From Sphingomonas koreensis (GTDB lineage: Bacteria > Pseudomonadota > Alphaproteobacteria > Sphingomonadales > Sphingomonadaceae): 64,000 nt of DNA. Under the pieces are notes generated by a model. That model had not been told where the DNA came from. It did not search any database and saw nothing but the letters and a program-made list of their open reading frames with translations. The stretch is taken from the NCBI GenBank assembly GCA_006438735.1, contig RCZF01000003.1, positions 310,001 through 374,000 on the forward strand, written 5' to 3'. Made by a program: the position numbers and the translations under genes. Below are positions 41,992 through 50,618 of the stretch, piece after piece (the stretch's first letter is position 1; each line of letters starts with the position of its first letter).

Positions 41992-43266
41992 ATGAGACCG
42001 ATGGTAACACGCTTAACGGCGATAGCAAACCCGACTCCGGAGCAGGCCGCCGTCCTCGAGGAATTGGGCGAAGACAGCGCAGAGGTCGGCATGCTGTATC
42101 TCGTAGATGGTGTCGATCAGTCGATTATCTGGGAAGCGTTCCTGTTTCTACGCGCCAACTACGGCTCCGCCGGACTGGTGACGGAGGACAATCCAAATCC
42201 ATCGTTCCATACGAACCGCAAGGATGCCTACAACCTGCGAGAGTGGCTGATCTTCCTAACCGCCATGCGGCGCGACTGGCGCAAGGCCGATCACGACCTG
42301 ATGGTCGCCTACGCAGGATACCAGATTAGCAGGGTCAGCCAGCACAGCGGCAAGAAAAAGGACCCAAACACGGTCAGCGTCAAGCTCGGCACGATCAAGA
42401 CGTTTTACACCTACACGAACGCGATCAAGCTTACGACGGTGAGCTGGGACGCGAAGTCGATTTCTGCTCGGTATCGCAACAACAGGCGCAGGCGCGCTGG
42501 CGAAGACGAGAAGATCCGGCCGTTCGGCGTCGACGACGTCCCGCGCCTGCGCGACGCGCTCGGCCCGAAGCCTTCGGAACTGCCCAAGGACAGCTGGCGC
42601 TCGACTCGGGACAGGCTGCTGCTGGAGACAGGCCTGCTCACTGGGATGCGGGGGGAGGAAATATGCTTCCTCCGGGCCAGTTCCTTCAAGCGGCTGGAGC
42701 CTGACCAGAACCGACCTAATGCGACGCAACCGGTCAAGATCCAGGTCACCAAGGGCCGGGTGCACCGGACGGTCGGTATACCGAACCGCCTAATCTTCGA
42801 GCTGAAGAAATACATCGCGGGGGAGCGAGCCCGAAGCGTGAAGCGGCTTACCGCCAAGGGCAAACAAGATCACGGCTATCTGTTCGTGAACCTCGATGAC
42901 GCGACGCGACCCGGCAGCCAGCTCAAGACTAACACGATCCACCGCGAGTTCGCGGCGCTGATGATCCGTCTCAAGATGTTCAATGCAACGGAGCGGACGA
43001 AGAACGGATCGAAGGTCACCGTGAAGGTGCCGGACCACAGCTTCCACGACACCCGCCACACCTTCGCCGTGCGATACTACGTGGGGCTGAAAAAGCAGCT
43101 CGCGAGGGATCCTGCGGCGCTCAACTACGCCGAGCCCTGGGAGATCGTCCAGATCGCGCTCGGACACGCCGACTGGGCGACGACCCGCAAGCACTACCTG
43201 CGCCACGTCGGCGAATACGAAGCCGCGATCGGAGAGCGGGTCCACGAATGGATGGAGGAAGCGTGA
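41992..43266 (+). CDS. Tyrosine recombinase 1 of a recombinase trio
   Basis: 424 residues. Full tyrosine-recombinase signature: Arg I in 'LLETGLLTGMRGEEICFLRA', HxxR in 'DHSFHDTRHTFAVRYYVGLK' and the last box 'ALGHADWATTRKHYLRHV' with the nucleophile Tyr. It is probably the main integrase, cutting and joining DNA at the att site. The first ~120 residues form a SAM-like core-binding domain ('AYNLREWLIFLTAMRRDWRK'). The stop overlaps the start of recombinase 2 (TGATG at 43264-43268). The order and overlaps resemble Tn554 TnpA/TnpB/TnpC and the 'mobile trio' elements. Confidence 0.9.
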   Translation: MRPMVTRLTAIANPTPEQAAVLEELGEDSAEVGMLYLVDGVDQSIIWEAFLFLRANYGSAGLVTEDNPNPSFHTNRKDAYNLREWLIFLTAMRRDWRKADHDLMVAYAGYQISRVSQHSGKKKDPNTVSVKLGTIKTFYTYTNAIKLTTVSWDAKSISARYRNNRRRRAGEDEKIRPFGVDDVPRLRDALGPKPSELPKDSWRSTRDRLLLETGLLTGMRGEEICFLRASSFKRLEPDQNRPNATQPVKIQVTKGRVHRTVGIPNRLIFELKKYIAGERARSVKRLTAKGKQDHGYLFVNLDDATRPGSQLKTNTIHREFAALMIRLKMFNATERTKNGSKVTVKVPDHSFHDTRHTFAVRYYVGLKKQLARDPAALNYAEPWEIVQIALGHADWATTRKHYLRHVGEYEAAIGERVHEWMEEA

Positions 43267-45185
43267 TGGATGATCCCGAACAGTTCGGCAGGCTGTCACC
43301 GGCAGAGCGAGACCTCGCTATGTTCCTCAACGAAGGCGGCAGCATCGACAGTCTGAGTAGCGGTGCGACAGCGGTCACATCGACTGACGAAGCTCTGACG
43401 ATACCCTTTAACCACGATGACGGCAGGGTAGAGACCGTCGCCCTCGACGAACTCCTCACACTGAAGAACCTGAAGGTGCCATTCGCCGAGGTGGCAGCGC
43501 AGCGGGCGGAGGAGGTCGAGCGCCACACCCTCGATATCGAGCTCGGGAAGCTCTCGAGGTTCGTTGACTTCCTGGCGAGCAAGCGACGAACGCACGTCCG
43601 TCTCGAGGAGATCAACAACGACCTGCTGCGGCAGTTTCGCGACTGGCTCGACGAGGAGCGCACGCCGCCAGTCGAGGGGACCGGCCAGTCGACCTATGCC
43701 GTCCGCCGGAGAAAGGGCGAACAGCCTCTGTCCGTCGACTATAAGCGAGAGCTCTACCGCACCGCCGTGAGCTACCTTGGCCGCCTTCGTCTGCAGTCGG
43801 CGTATCGGGACAGGATGCAGCCCGACCTCGACCTCAACACCGAGGGGACGTGGACCAAGCGCAGCAAACGCAACGCGGTCCCGATATTAACCCGCGATGA
43901 GCTGAAGATGCTGGTCTGCCTCTGCAGAGAAGAAGTCGTCGCAACGACGCGAAGGCTTCGAGCGTACTGGGCAATACAGGATGGCACCGCCACTGCGGAG
44001 CATCTCGAAATCGTTGATCCCGACGTCGCACGCGAGGTCTCCGCAATGGCGGCATTCTTCGGGGACGACCTCTCGCCGCCCTGCCATGATAAGCTAAGGG
44101 TCGTCTTGCGGTGCGCGCACGACGGTTCGGCGACCGCCGAGTTCAGCAAGCGGACCTTCCCCCTGCTATGGGCCATGAACGGCCCGAAATACCAGGATGC
44201 GGTCACGCTCCTCTATCCGACCCCGGCGAGGATGCTTCCATTCTGTCTGCTTTTCGCAGTGTACTACAGATACAACACTGGCGTGCTCGTCGCGCTGAAG
44301 CAGAGCGACCTGAAGCGCCAGGCAAGCGTCTTCGGCGAGCGCCTACAGGGCTCCCCTTTTAAAAATCGGGCGAAGCGCAAGCAGCATGCGTCTTGGCCCA
44401 TCACCACAGAGGCCCACAATCCAGCCGAGATGATCGAGGTCCTCGGGAGGTGGACCGCTCTCATCAAGAACCACGCCCCGAAGACCGAGAGGGAGCACCT
44501 GTTCCTCTTCCGCAGCCATAACCGAGACGTGAACAGCTTCGCGGTCAACAATGCGCTCCGGCGACACACCAGCATGTTCCTGAAGAAATACGCCAAGGAA
44601 ATGAAAGGCAGGCAGTTCACGCCGAGGTCGATCAGACCGAGCGTGATCGACCTCGTGCATCACCTGTTCGATGGTGACGTCGTCATGGCCGCCCACGCCG
44701 GCCAGCACCGGCAGGTCGACACCACGATCGAGCACTACCTCTATGATGGCGCGCGCAAGCGAAACGACGAGGGGCTCGCCCCCGTGACGGCCGCCATGCA
44801 GCGATGGGTCGACACGGGTGGCGTCATCGATCCACGCAGGGCCGGCTCGTCCCCGACCCTGGCCGCCACTCCCGGATGGGAGTGCAAGGATCTCTATGCC
44901 GGCCACATCGCGGGCGAGGTGCCGAACCTACCGTGCCGGGCATATGGACGATGTGTTTCGTGCGAACTAGGCACGCCACGCCTGGATTCACCGCTCGCCT
45001 ACGCGCTGGCGGTCAAGCTGCGCGAGGCTATGCGCCGGGCCCGCAGGACGATGCCCGAACATGCCTGGCTCGACCGATGGATGCCCGAACTCGACCTTCT
45101 CGAGCGCATCATCGCGTTGGACTTCACGGACGAGGCCAAGGCGGCAGCGAACCTCGACATCCCAGACCTTCCGACGGTGGAGTGA
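43266..45185 (+). CDS. Recombinase-like protein 2 of the trio, catalytic residues partly lost
   Basis: 639 residues from ATG 43266. An N-terminal SAM-like core-binding domain ('VDFLASKRRTHVRLEEINND') is followed by a recombinase-like domain: 'FAVYYRYNTGVLVALKQSDL' (the Arg I position reads Leu), 'TPRSIRPSVIDLVHHLFDGD' (the second Arg is kept but its His is not) and 'HAGQHRQVDTTIEHYLYDG' (His and Tyr kept). The C-terminal region has Cys residues ('GWECKDLYAGH', 'PCRAYGRCVSCEL') that could bind zinc. It probably acts as a partner rather than an independent recombinase. The next gene starts 2 bases after its stop. Confidence 0.8.
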   Translation: MDDPEQFGRLSPAERDLAMFLNEGGSIDSLSSGATAVTSTDEALTIPFNHDDGRVETVALDELLTLKNLKVPFAEVAAQRAEEVERHTLDIELGKLSRFVDFLASKRRTHVRLEEINNDLLRQFRDWLDEERTPPVEGTGQSTYAVRRRKGEQPLSVDYKRELYRTAVSYLGRLRLQSAYRDRMQPDLDLNTEGTWTKRSKRNAVPILTRDELKMLVCLCREEVVATTRRLRAYWAIQDGTATAEHLEIVDPDVAREVSAMAAFFGDDLSPPCHDKLRVVLRCAHDGSATAEFSKRTFPLLWAMNGPKYQDAVTLLYPTPARMLPFCLLFAVYYRYNTGVLVALKQSDLKRQASVFGERLQGSPFKNRAKRKQHASWPITTEAHNPAEMIEVLGRWTALIKNHAPKTEREHLFLFRSHNRDVNSFAVNNALRRHTSMFLKKYAKEMKGRQFTPRSIRPSVIDLVHHLFDGDVVMAAHAGQHRQVDTTIEHYLYDGARKRNDEGLAPVTAAMQRWVDTGGVIDPRRAGSSPTLAATPGWECKDLYAGHIAGEVPNLPCRAYGRCVSCELGTPRLDSPLAYALAVKLREAMRRARRTMPEHAWLDRWMPELDLLERIIALDFTDEAKAAANLDIPDLPTVE

Positions 45186-45187
45186 CC

Positions 45188-47272
45188 ATGAAAAGAACGA
45201 CCGAGATAATCACCAAGCAGCGCCGCGACGGCGCGCATCCCTGCGACGGCGATGGCGAATGCATGGTGTCGACGGCAAGCCGCTGGTGCGAGGACGTGTG
45301 GCTCCTCGACAGTCCAAGCCGCAACCTCACCAGGACGGCGATTGAGATCAACTGGGTTTCGCTGCCGGAGCGCCTAGTCCCCCTCTTCAAGGACCTGTTT
45401 TGGTCAGTCTTCGTCTCCCGCCCGGATGGTCAGCCCTACGCGCTGTCACAAGCTGGCTCTCTCTTCTCCCGGCTGCGGTATCTCGCCAAGTGGATGGAGC
45501 AGAGAAAGCGACACTCGCTTGCCTCAATCAGTCCGGCGTTCGTCAACGCATTTGTCTCCGACCTGAAGACGCACCTTGCGGAGAGAAGCAAGGAGCGCGA
45601 GGCTGATTACACGACCGGCTCGGTCGTCGGCTACCTCAAGGCGCTCGACTTCGCCTTTGAGCAACGCGGCGCGCTCGCAGCACGCGGACACCCGGGCCTC
45701 GGAGCACCGCCCTTCGGCGAGGCATCGGGCTGGGGGATCGCCGAAGAGATCGCCCCGTACGTGGAGTCGTTCACGCCGGCGATACCGGACGAGCTGGTGA
45801 TCCCGATCGTCATGGCCGCTTACCGCTACATCCGCGACGTCGCCGACGACGTGATCGAGCTGCAGACGCTCATCCTGGCATCCGAGTCCAGGCGCATAAG
45901 CAAGAAGAATCCGCGAACGATCAGCTATAAGCAGTTCCGGAAGCTAAGGCCTGTCATCATCCGTGAGTACGCCCAACAGCGCTTGCAGGATAAGCCCTGG
46001 CTCGCCGACCTCGTAGTGGGCGGCGACAACGACGAAGGCGATGGATCGCCAACAGAGGCATTCCGTCGGCTGATGGCGGACGTCGTATCCGCCGCAGTGA
46101 TCGTTGTCAGGTTCAGCACCGGTATCCGCCATGGTGAGATCCTCACCTTCGCGCCCGGCCTCAACGACGATGGCCTTCCGCTCTGCGTCGAACGGGAAAC
46201 GTCGATCGGGGGAGCCTATGAACTGTTCTTCGTAAAAGGAGTGGTCAGCAAGGGTTGGGACCACCCCGAGGACACACGGTGGCTGTTGGCCGGCCGAGTG
46301 AACGGCACTGACCACATTCCGGACGCGGTGCGCGCGCTTCAGGTGATCGAGCTGATCCTGGCTCCGTGGCGCGACCGAAGCAGCGACCCGGACGTGCGCA
46401 ACCAGCTGCTGCTCCAGTTCGGCATCCATGGGTTCCCCACCAACCGAGCGCACATCCTGCCGATGCTCTCCGAACACCTGGCGAAAGTGATGAAGGAATT
46501 TTACGAGCGCCGCGTCGATCTGTCCGGTGTCGATTTTGCCGATCCAAGACTGTCCCGATATGCCATCACCGGCATCCGCGGGATCCAGTCCAAGCAGTGG
46601 CGCAAGACGTGGGCGAACTTCGTCATCCGCACCAACCGAAAACTGCTTCCCGCGATTGCACAGCAGTTCCAACATTTCTCGACGGTCCTCACGCAGGAGG
46701 CATATATCGGCAAGGACGCCCAGCAGCTCGGGCTGGTGGAGGATGCCGCCACCGAGCGCGCGATCGAATTCGTGCACAACGCGCTGGAGGGAAATCCTGG
46801 CGTCGGAGGGATGGCGCGGAAAGCTGTCGACAAGCTCGATGACCTTAAGGTGAAGGTGCGGGGAATCGGTGAGCGGGAACAGCGAGAAGAGATCCGCGAC
46901 TGGCTCGCCGAGCGAGACATCAAGGTATGGCCGGCCCAGCACGGAAAATGTTTCATCGGGTTGCTGCCGGGAGAAAGCCGCTGCCATGCCGCGGGCAAGA
47001 CGCTGGACTGGTCAAACCAAGCACCAAACTTCCTGACGCGCAACGCCAGGCTCTGCTCCGGGTGCGCTTGCTTCGGCGTGGATGGCGAGGACATCCCGTT
47101 CTGGGCGGACCGCTACCTACGCAACAAGCGGATCTGGGACCAGGCCGTCGAGCAGCATCTGGAACTCCACTACACCGTCGCACGCGACCACTACCGTGCA
47201 GCTGAGACGATCCTTCGATCGCTCGACGTCGACATCGATCAACTCAAGGAGGACTATGCCGATGCCCATTAA
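45188..47272 (+). CDS. Tyrosine recombinase 3 of the trio
   Basis: 694 residues from ATG 45188. N-terminal Cys-containing region ('HPCDGDGECMV'), a SAM-like domain ('LFSRLRYLAKWMEQRKRHSL') and a recombinase domain with 'AAVIVVRFSTGIRHGEILTF' (Arg I), 'QSKQWRKTWANFVIRTNRKL' (Arg II, no preceding His) and 'QFQHFSTVLTQEAYIGKDAQ' (His and Tyr). A C-terminal Cys cluster 'HGKCFIGLLPGESRC' and 'ARLCSGCACFGVD' suggests a zinc-binding DNA-recognition element. It overlaps the coiled-coil gene by 17 bases. The protein is larger than common integrases, as is usual for the third partner in such trios. Confidence 0.85.
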   Translation: MKRTTEIITKQRRDGAHPCDGDGECMVSTASRWCEDVWLLDSPSRNLTRTAIEINWVSLPERLVPLFKDLFWSVFVSRPDGQPYALSQAGSLFSRLRYLAKWMEQRKRHSLASISPAFVNAFVSDLKTHLAERSKEREADYTTGSVVGYLKALDFAFEQRGALAARGHPGLGAPPFGEASGWGIAEEIAPYVESFTPAIPDELVIPIVMAAYRYIRDVADDVIELQTLILASESRRISKKNPRTISYKQFRKLRPVIIREYAQQRLQDKPWLADLVVGGDNDEGDGSPTEAFRRLMADVVSAAVIVVRFSTGIRHGEILTFAPGLNDDGLPLCVERETSIGGAYELFFVKGVVSKGWDHPEDTRWLLAGRVNGTDHIPDAVRALQVIELILAPWRDRSSDPDVRNQLLLQFGIHGFPTNRAHILPMLSEHLAKVMKEFYERRVDLSGVDFADPRLSRYAITGIRGIQSKQWRKTWANFVIRTNRKLLPAIAQQFQHFSTVLTQEAYIGKDAQQLGLVEDAATERAIEFVHNALEGNPGVGGMARKAVDKLDDLKVKVRGIGEREQREEIRDWLAERDIKVWPAQHGKCFIGLLPGESRCHAAGKTLDWSNQAPNFLTRNARLCSGCACFGVDGEDIPFWADRYLRNKRIWDQAVEQHLELHYTVARDHYRAAETILRSLDVDIDQLKEDYADAH

Positions 47273-47783
47273 GACTGCGCCCGAGCCGGAAGAGCGCGCA
47301 AAGATCGAAGCAGCTCTGAAACGGCTTCGCGCCAACACGCCCGAGGTCGCCGCTCACAAGACGCGCGCAAGGCGCGGCTCGCTGCAGACGAACCTCCACA
47401 CGCTCGCCAACGAGAGCGGCGTAAGGCGCCACCGAATCGAGAAGCTGTATCCCGACTTGGCCGCTGCGGCGGCTGCCGACCGCGGCGAGCCAAGTTCCTC
47501 CGTCCCGCTCCGCGACCAGCGTGACGCAGCACGCCGCGACAAGAAGGAGGCCGAGCGGCAGCTCGAACAGTCCCAGACATACAACTATCGCCTCATGGAG
47601 CTCGTCTCGAAGCTCCGGGCCGAAAAGCAACTGTTGAACGAACGGGTCGCGGAACTGGAGGCAGGACTGGGCAGGTCCGACATCGCCAGTGAGTTCTTCC
47701 TCGGCACGGACACCGTGGTCGGCATCCCGCCCATGCCCGCACGCCCGAGGAAGCGCGCCGGGAGAAGCGGAACACGAATCTAA
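47256..47783 (+). CDS. Coiled-coil partner of the recombinase trio (TnpC/GmtX-like position)
   Basis: 175 residues from ATG 47256, with AAGGAGG ten bases upstream. An HTH-like segment ('RRGSLQTNLHTLANESGVRR', 'HRIEKLYPDL') precedes a long coiled coil: 'RDQRDAARRDKKEAERQLEQ', then 'LMELVSKLRAEKQLLNERVA'. The tail is Arg-rich. Small DNA-binding coiled-coil proteins follow the recombinases in Tn554-like and mobile-trio elements and are thought to aid integration orientation or efficiency. The gene ends tail-to-tail with the minus-strand gene at 47780. Confidence 0.75.
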   Translation: MPMPIKTAPEPEERAKIEAALKRLRANTPEVAAHKTRARRGSLQTNLHTLANESGVRRHRIEKLYPDLAAAAAADRGEPSSSVPLRDQRDAARRDKKEAERQLEQSQTYNYRLMELVSKLRAEKQLLNERVAELEAGLGRSDIASEFFLGTDTVVGIPPMPARPRKRAGRSGTRI

Positions 47784-48562
47784 ACAGGCTTCTCGTCCCA
47801 CGCCGAAGGCGTTGGCCAATGCCTCCATCCTAGCGTCTCGATGTGACGGAGAACGTCACGATCGACGCACCCGCCGAGTCGACGGATGAGCCTCAAGTCC
47901 CCACCCGGCGAGCCGCCGGCCAAGCGCACCACGGCACGCGCCGTGGCGGAGTCCGCATACCAGCGTCGGCCGGTGCCCAGGTTGACCCAGGAGCCGGCGA
48001 CTAGGGTGACCTCGAGCGCGACCGCAAAGGTCGGCCGCGCCGACAGGTCCAGGCCGGAGGCGACAATATCCCTTCCCAGATCACATCCCACAAAGGGCCC
48101 CACGGTGCACTCGAGGGCAGGCTCTTCGATAAACCGGCAACCCTCTGGGCTTAGTTCGACGCGCCCGCGAATCTGGACGTTTTCGAGCTCGCCCGTGCGT
48201 CGCATCCACACACACCGATCGACCCGGCGCTCCTGCACTAGCGCCCGGACGTCGGTTTGACAGCCGTCGCTGGTGATGCACTGCCGGATGGTGTCGGGAT
48301 AGCCGGCCATCGAGACGATCTCCGAGCAACCGTGTCGGGCTATGTCGAATTCACTGGCGTTGGACGCTTGCAGATGGGGCCAGCGATGGGTCAACTCCGC
48401 GAGCGCGCGGCGGACGTTGCCCTGGGCCCCTGCGATATAAGTCGCTGCAGGCGAACACCCAGCTGCAGCGGCGACGTCTGCGCAGTGGGAGAGCGACGCA
48501 AGTGCGTTGGCAAGGGCATCTCCAGTTCCAGGAGTGACCTTCGGAAGGGCGGCCCGGATCAA
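47780..48562 (-). CDS. Unrecognised protein at the end of the antitoxin-like operon
   Basis: About 260 residues, not recognised. TTG 48562 is chosen because it overlaps a preceding stop (TTGA); the frame is open up to 48754 but that part overlaps the antitoxin-like gene. Features: Cys residues ('LSHCADVAAAAGCSPAATYI', 'QCITSDGCQTD') and a C-terminal 'ADSATARAVVRLAGGSPGGD' followed by 'LRLIRRLGGCVDRDVLRHIE'. No membrane helix or catalytic motif. The coding frame itself is clear to the stop at 47780. It probably shares a transcript with the upstream antitoxin-like genes. Confidence 0.5.
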   Translation of the reverse strand: MIRAALPKVTPGTGDALANALASLSHCADVAAAAGCSPAATYIAGAQGNVRRALAELTHRWPHLQASNASEFDIARHGCSEIVSMAGYPDTIRQCITSDGCQTDVRALVQERRVDRCVWMRRTGELENVQIRGRVELSPEGCRFIEEPALECTVGPFVGCDLGRDIVASGLDLSARPTFAVALEVTLVAGSWVNLGTGRRWYADSATARAVVRLAGGSPGGDLRLIRRLGGCVDRDVLRHIETLGWRHWPTPSAWDEKPV

Positions 48563-48668
48563 GCGCAGTCTCCGTGCGGCGCCGCGAAGCGCAAACCCAA
48601 GGTCAGGTGCTCGGGGGCACCGCGACTGACAGCCCGGTCGACCGGCGCGCGTGCCGCGCCGGCCGTGG

Positions 48669-49011
48669 TCACGACAACTCCCCGAGGGAGGCGATGAATT
48701 TGCGCGTACATTCCTCGGATACGCCCATGACACCCAGCGGGGTGGGACTGCCAAGTGAACGCTTTGCGCCGGCTGAGCCAGTCGCGGACACGAGGCTTGT
48801 CGTCGACCGCTTCGGCGAGATCGGTGATCAGGCGCATGCGGTGCTCGACCTCCGCGATGCGGTAGCTCTCGACGAGCTCGACGCCATCAAGCGTCTCCAC
48901 GAGGAGCGTCGAGCGCTCGTCAGGAGCGAGCGCCCAGCGGATCACAACCGCCTCCCAGTGCGGCAGGATGGAAGCGGGCGTGGCAGTTCCCGCCGGGAAG
49001 TCCGTACTCAT
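48669..49011 (-). pseudogene. Antitoxin-like gene 1 (MbcA/ParS/Xre-type) with a frameshift
   Basis: From ATG 49011 (overlapping the upstream stop) the frame gives 'VEHRMRLITDLAEAVDDKPR' and 'VRDWLSRRKAF'. About base 48755 the expected end appears only in another frame: 'LGSPTPLGVMGVSEECTRKF' with stop at 48669-48671. Compare the intact paralogue at 49702-50058: 'VRTWLRSANANLGGRTPIET'. Removing one A in the stretch AAGTGAA (48752-48758, plus strand) restores the family end, so a one-base insertion is likely. It could be a real mutation, an assembly error or programmed slippage. Confidence 0.6.
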
Positions 49012-49574
49012 CGGACCGCGTCTCCGTCTCCTGAACCAAGCCACGGCGCGGTGAACTTGATCAGCGGAACGCGGAATGTGATGACAGGCAGCGCATCGGT
49101 TAGGTCGGGCTGGACGCGCCGGACAGTGTACCCGCGATTATTCAGGACCGGGTGGTCGATGATCTGGTCGAGCGGCCGCCCGGGCATGGCGTCGAGGAGT
49201 GTCTCCGGCAACCCATGAGGCAGCTTAAGCAACGCGGTTGAGTTGAACGCACTGAGCAGGGCCGGCCCGAGCGCGGCGGTGAAGCCGAGCACCGCCCCCA
49301 CGGGCCTGATGGCGAACCTCCCGCGCGGGTGGTCAGCCTCCCGGATCACGACGCCGGGCTGGGCGAACGTCCGCCGGAACCGCGCGACCTCGGTCCGGCC
49401 CACGGTGCCGAGCCACGCCTTGCGCTGCTGTGCGCGGCGGACCAGCGCGGGCGGGAAGTCGTTCAGCGGCCGCCACGGCCAATCCTGGGGTGGAAGGATG
49501 CGCCCGACCGCGTCGGCCAGCGATACCTGCTCCATCGCGGCGATCGCCGGGAGCAGGGTCGAGACGCGGACCAC
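49008..49574 (-). CDS. Unrecognised protein between antitoxin-like genes
   Basis: 188 residues from GTG 49574. The same frame stays open, with clear coding pattern but no obvious start, up to about 49729 ('GIADFLVRTETERLRLFRLH'), so the true N-terminus may be longer or disrupted. Visible features: 'FPPALVRRAQQRKAWLGTVG', 'GRFAIRPVGAVLGFTAALGP' and 'LPETLLDAMPGRPLDQIIDH'. The last reads like a ParB/Xre-type 'MbcA' partner segment but no toxin family (for example RES) could be recognised. It overlaps the next gene by 4 bases. Its place suggests the toxin-side partner. Confidence 0.5.
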   Translation of the reverse strand: MVRVSTLLPAIAAMEQVSLADAVGRILPPQDWPWRPLNDFPPALVRRAQQRKAWLGTVGRTEVARFRRTFAQPGVVIREADHPRGRFAIRPVGAVLGFTAALGPALLSAFNSTALLKLPHGLPETLLDAMPGRPLDQIIDHPVLNNRGYTVRRVQPDLTDALPVITFRVPLIKFTAPWLGSGDGDAVR

Positions 49575-49701
49575 GGTCGCTCCCAGGTGGAGGCGGAACA
49601 GCCGGAGCCGCTCGGTCTCGGTGCGAACGAGGAAGTCGGCGATGCCGATAGCGACCGCGGGGGCGACACCGGCGGCAAGGTCCGGGCGATGGAATGCACC
49701 C

Positions 49702-50058
49702 TCACGACGCGACCCCGAGCGAAGTCACGAGCCACTGGATCCACTCTGGCGATTGCGCCATCGTCTCGATCGGAGTGCGGCCGCCGAGGTTCGCGTTCGC
49801 CGACCGCAGCCAAGTCCGCACCCTTTCCTCGGTGCAGAGAACGCTCGCGAGGATCGGCGCCAGCTCCACTAGCAGGCGCATCCGGCGCTCTGCGCGCGGC
49901 AGGCGGTAGGCCCCGGCCTCGTCCACCGGACCGTCTACGCCGGTGTCGAGCAGCAGCGACAACTCGTCGCCGCGCAGGTCCCAGTGCAGCACCACACCGT
50001 CCCAGAGCGCGAGCACCTCTCGGAGAGGCCGGTCTCCGCCGCCCGCGCCCCGGCTCAC
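49702..50058 (-). CDS. Antitoxin-like protein 2 (MbcA/ParS/Xre-type C-terminal domain)
   Basis: 118 residues from GTG 50058, which overlaps the upstream stop (GTGA). The C-terminal half has 'RRMRLLVELAPILASVLCTE', then 'VRTWLRSANANLGGRTPIET' and 'WIQWLVTSLGV', the DUF2384-like pattern (RxWLxxPNxxLGGxxPxE) of MbcA/ParS/Xre antitoxins that neutralise RES-type toxins. An N-terminal region with 'ALWDGVVLHWDLRGDELSLL' is shared with the two neighbours, so the three form a paralogous family. Toxin unknown. Confidence 0.7.
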   Translation of the reverse strand: MSRGAGGGDRPLREVLALWDGVVLHWDLRGDELSLLLDTGVDGPVDEAGAYRLPRAERRMRLLVELAPILASVLCTEERVRTWLRSANANLGGRTPIETMAQSPEWIQWLVTSLGVAS

Positions 50059-50387
50059 GAGAACGCCCCCGACACGATTAAGCGGCGGATGTGCCGCAGG
50101 TGGCCGAGGTCGGCCATCGCCTCGATCGGCGACAGGAAAAACATGTCCTGTCGCGGGTCGCGCAACCACTCCGAGAGGCGCCGACCGTGGAGGCCGATCC
50201 CGTGCCCGACGTCGATCAGCAGGCGCATGCGCCGCTCGGTGTCGGCGGGAGGATTGTCCCACCCCTCCCCGCCCTCGGGCAGGAGCAGCCCGATCTCCAC
50301 GGGGGCGAGCTCCCAGCGATCTGCCAGCGCGCGCCATGCGGCGCGCATCGAGCGCAGCTCGAGCGCGCCCAGTTCATCCATTGTCAT
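50055..50387 (-). CDS. Antitoxin-like protein 3 (MbcA/ParS/Xre-type C-terminal domain)
   Basis: 110 residues from ATG 50387; GAGGA lies seven bases before it. 'RRMRLLIDVGHGIGLHGRRL' and 'LSEWLRDPRQDMFFLSPIEA' mirror the DUF2384-like end of the two downstream paralogues, and 'LGHLRHIRRLIVSG' gives the final helix. The N-terminal 'ALADRWELAPVEIGLLLPEG' resembles the shared 'LxWxLxxxExxLLL' part. First gene of the minus-strand operon; an Xre-type regulator diverges from it at 50619. Confidence 0.65.
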   Translation of the reverse strand: MTMDELGALELRSMRAAWRALADRWELAPVEIGLLLPEGGEGWDNPPADTERRMRLLIDVGHGIGLHGRRLSEWLRDPRQDMFFLSPIEAMADLGHLRHIRRLIVSGAFS

Positions 50388-50618
50388 CTCACGTTCCTCT
50401 CGTCGTTCCTGGTGGTCCACGCGCCTGGCGCAGACGTCTTCTCGGCTGGCGGCAGTAGGGCGACGGGAAGGTCTTCACGTTCGTCATTCCGGGGAGCATG
50501 ATGAGATCCTGAAGGGCATGGGACTTAAACACCGGGGACTTATAAGCCTCATTCTCAGATCGTGTCAAGCGCGTTCGAAGCACTTGGGCGCGGACCCGCG
50601 AAATGTTATCGCGGCAGG

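Noticed and set aside
49008..49574. RES-domain toxin
   Set aside because: Expected as partner of MbcA/ParS-type antitoxins, but the conserved Arg-Glu-Ser pattern could not be placed in this protein.
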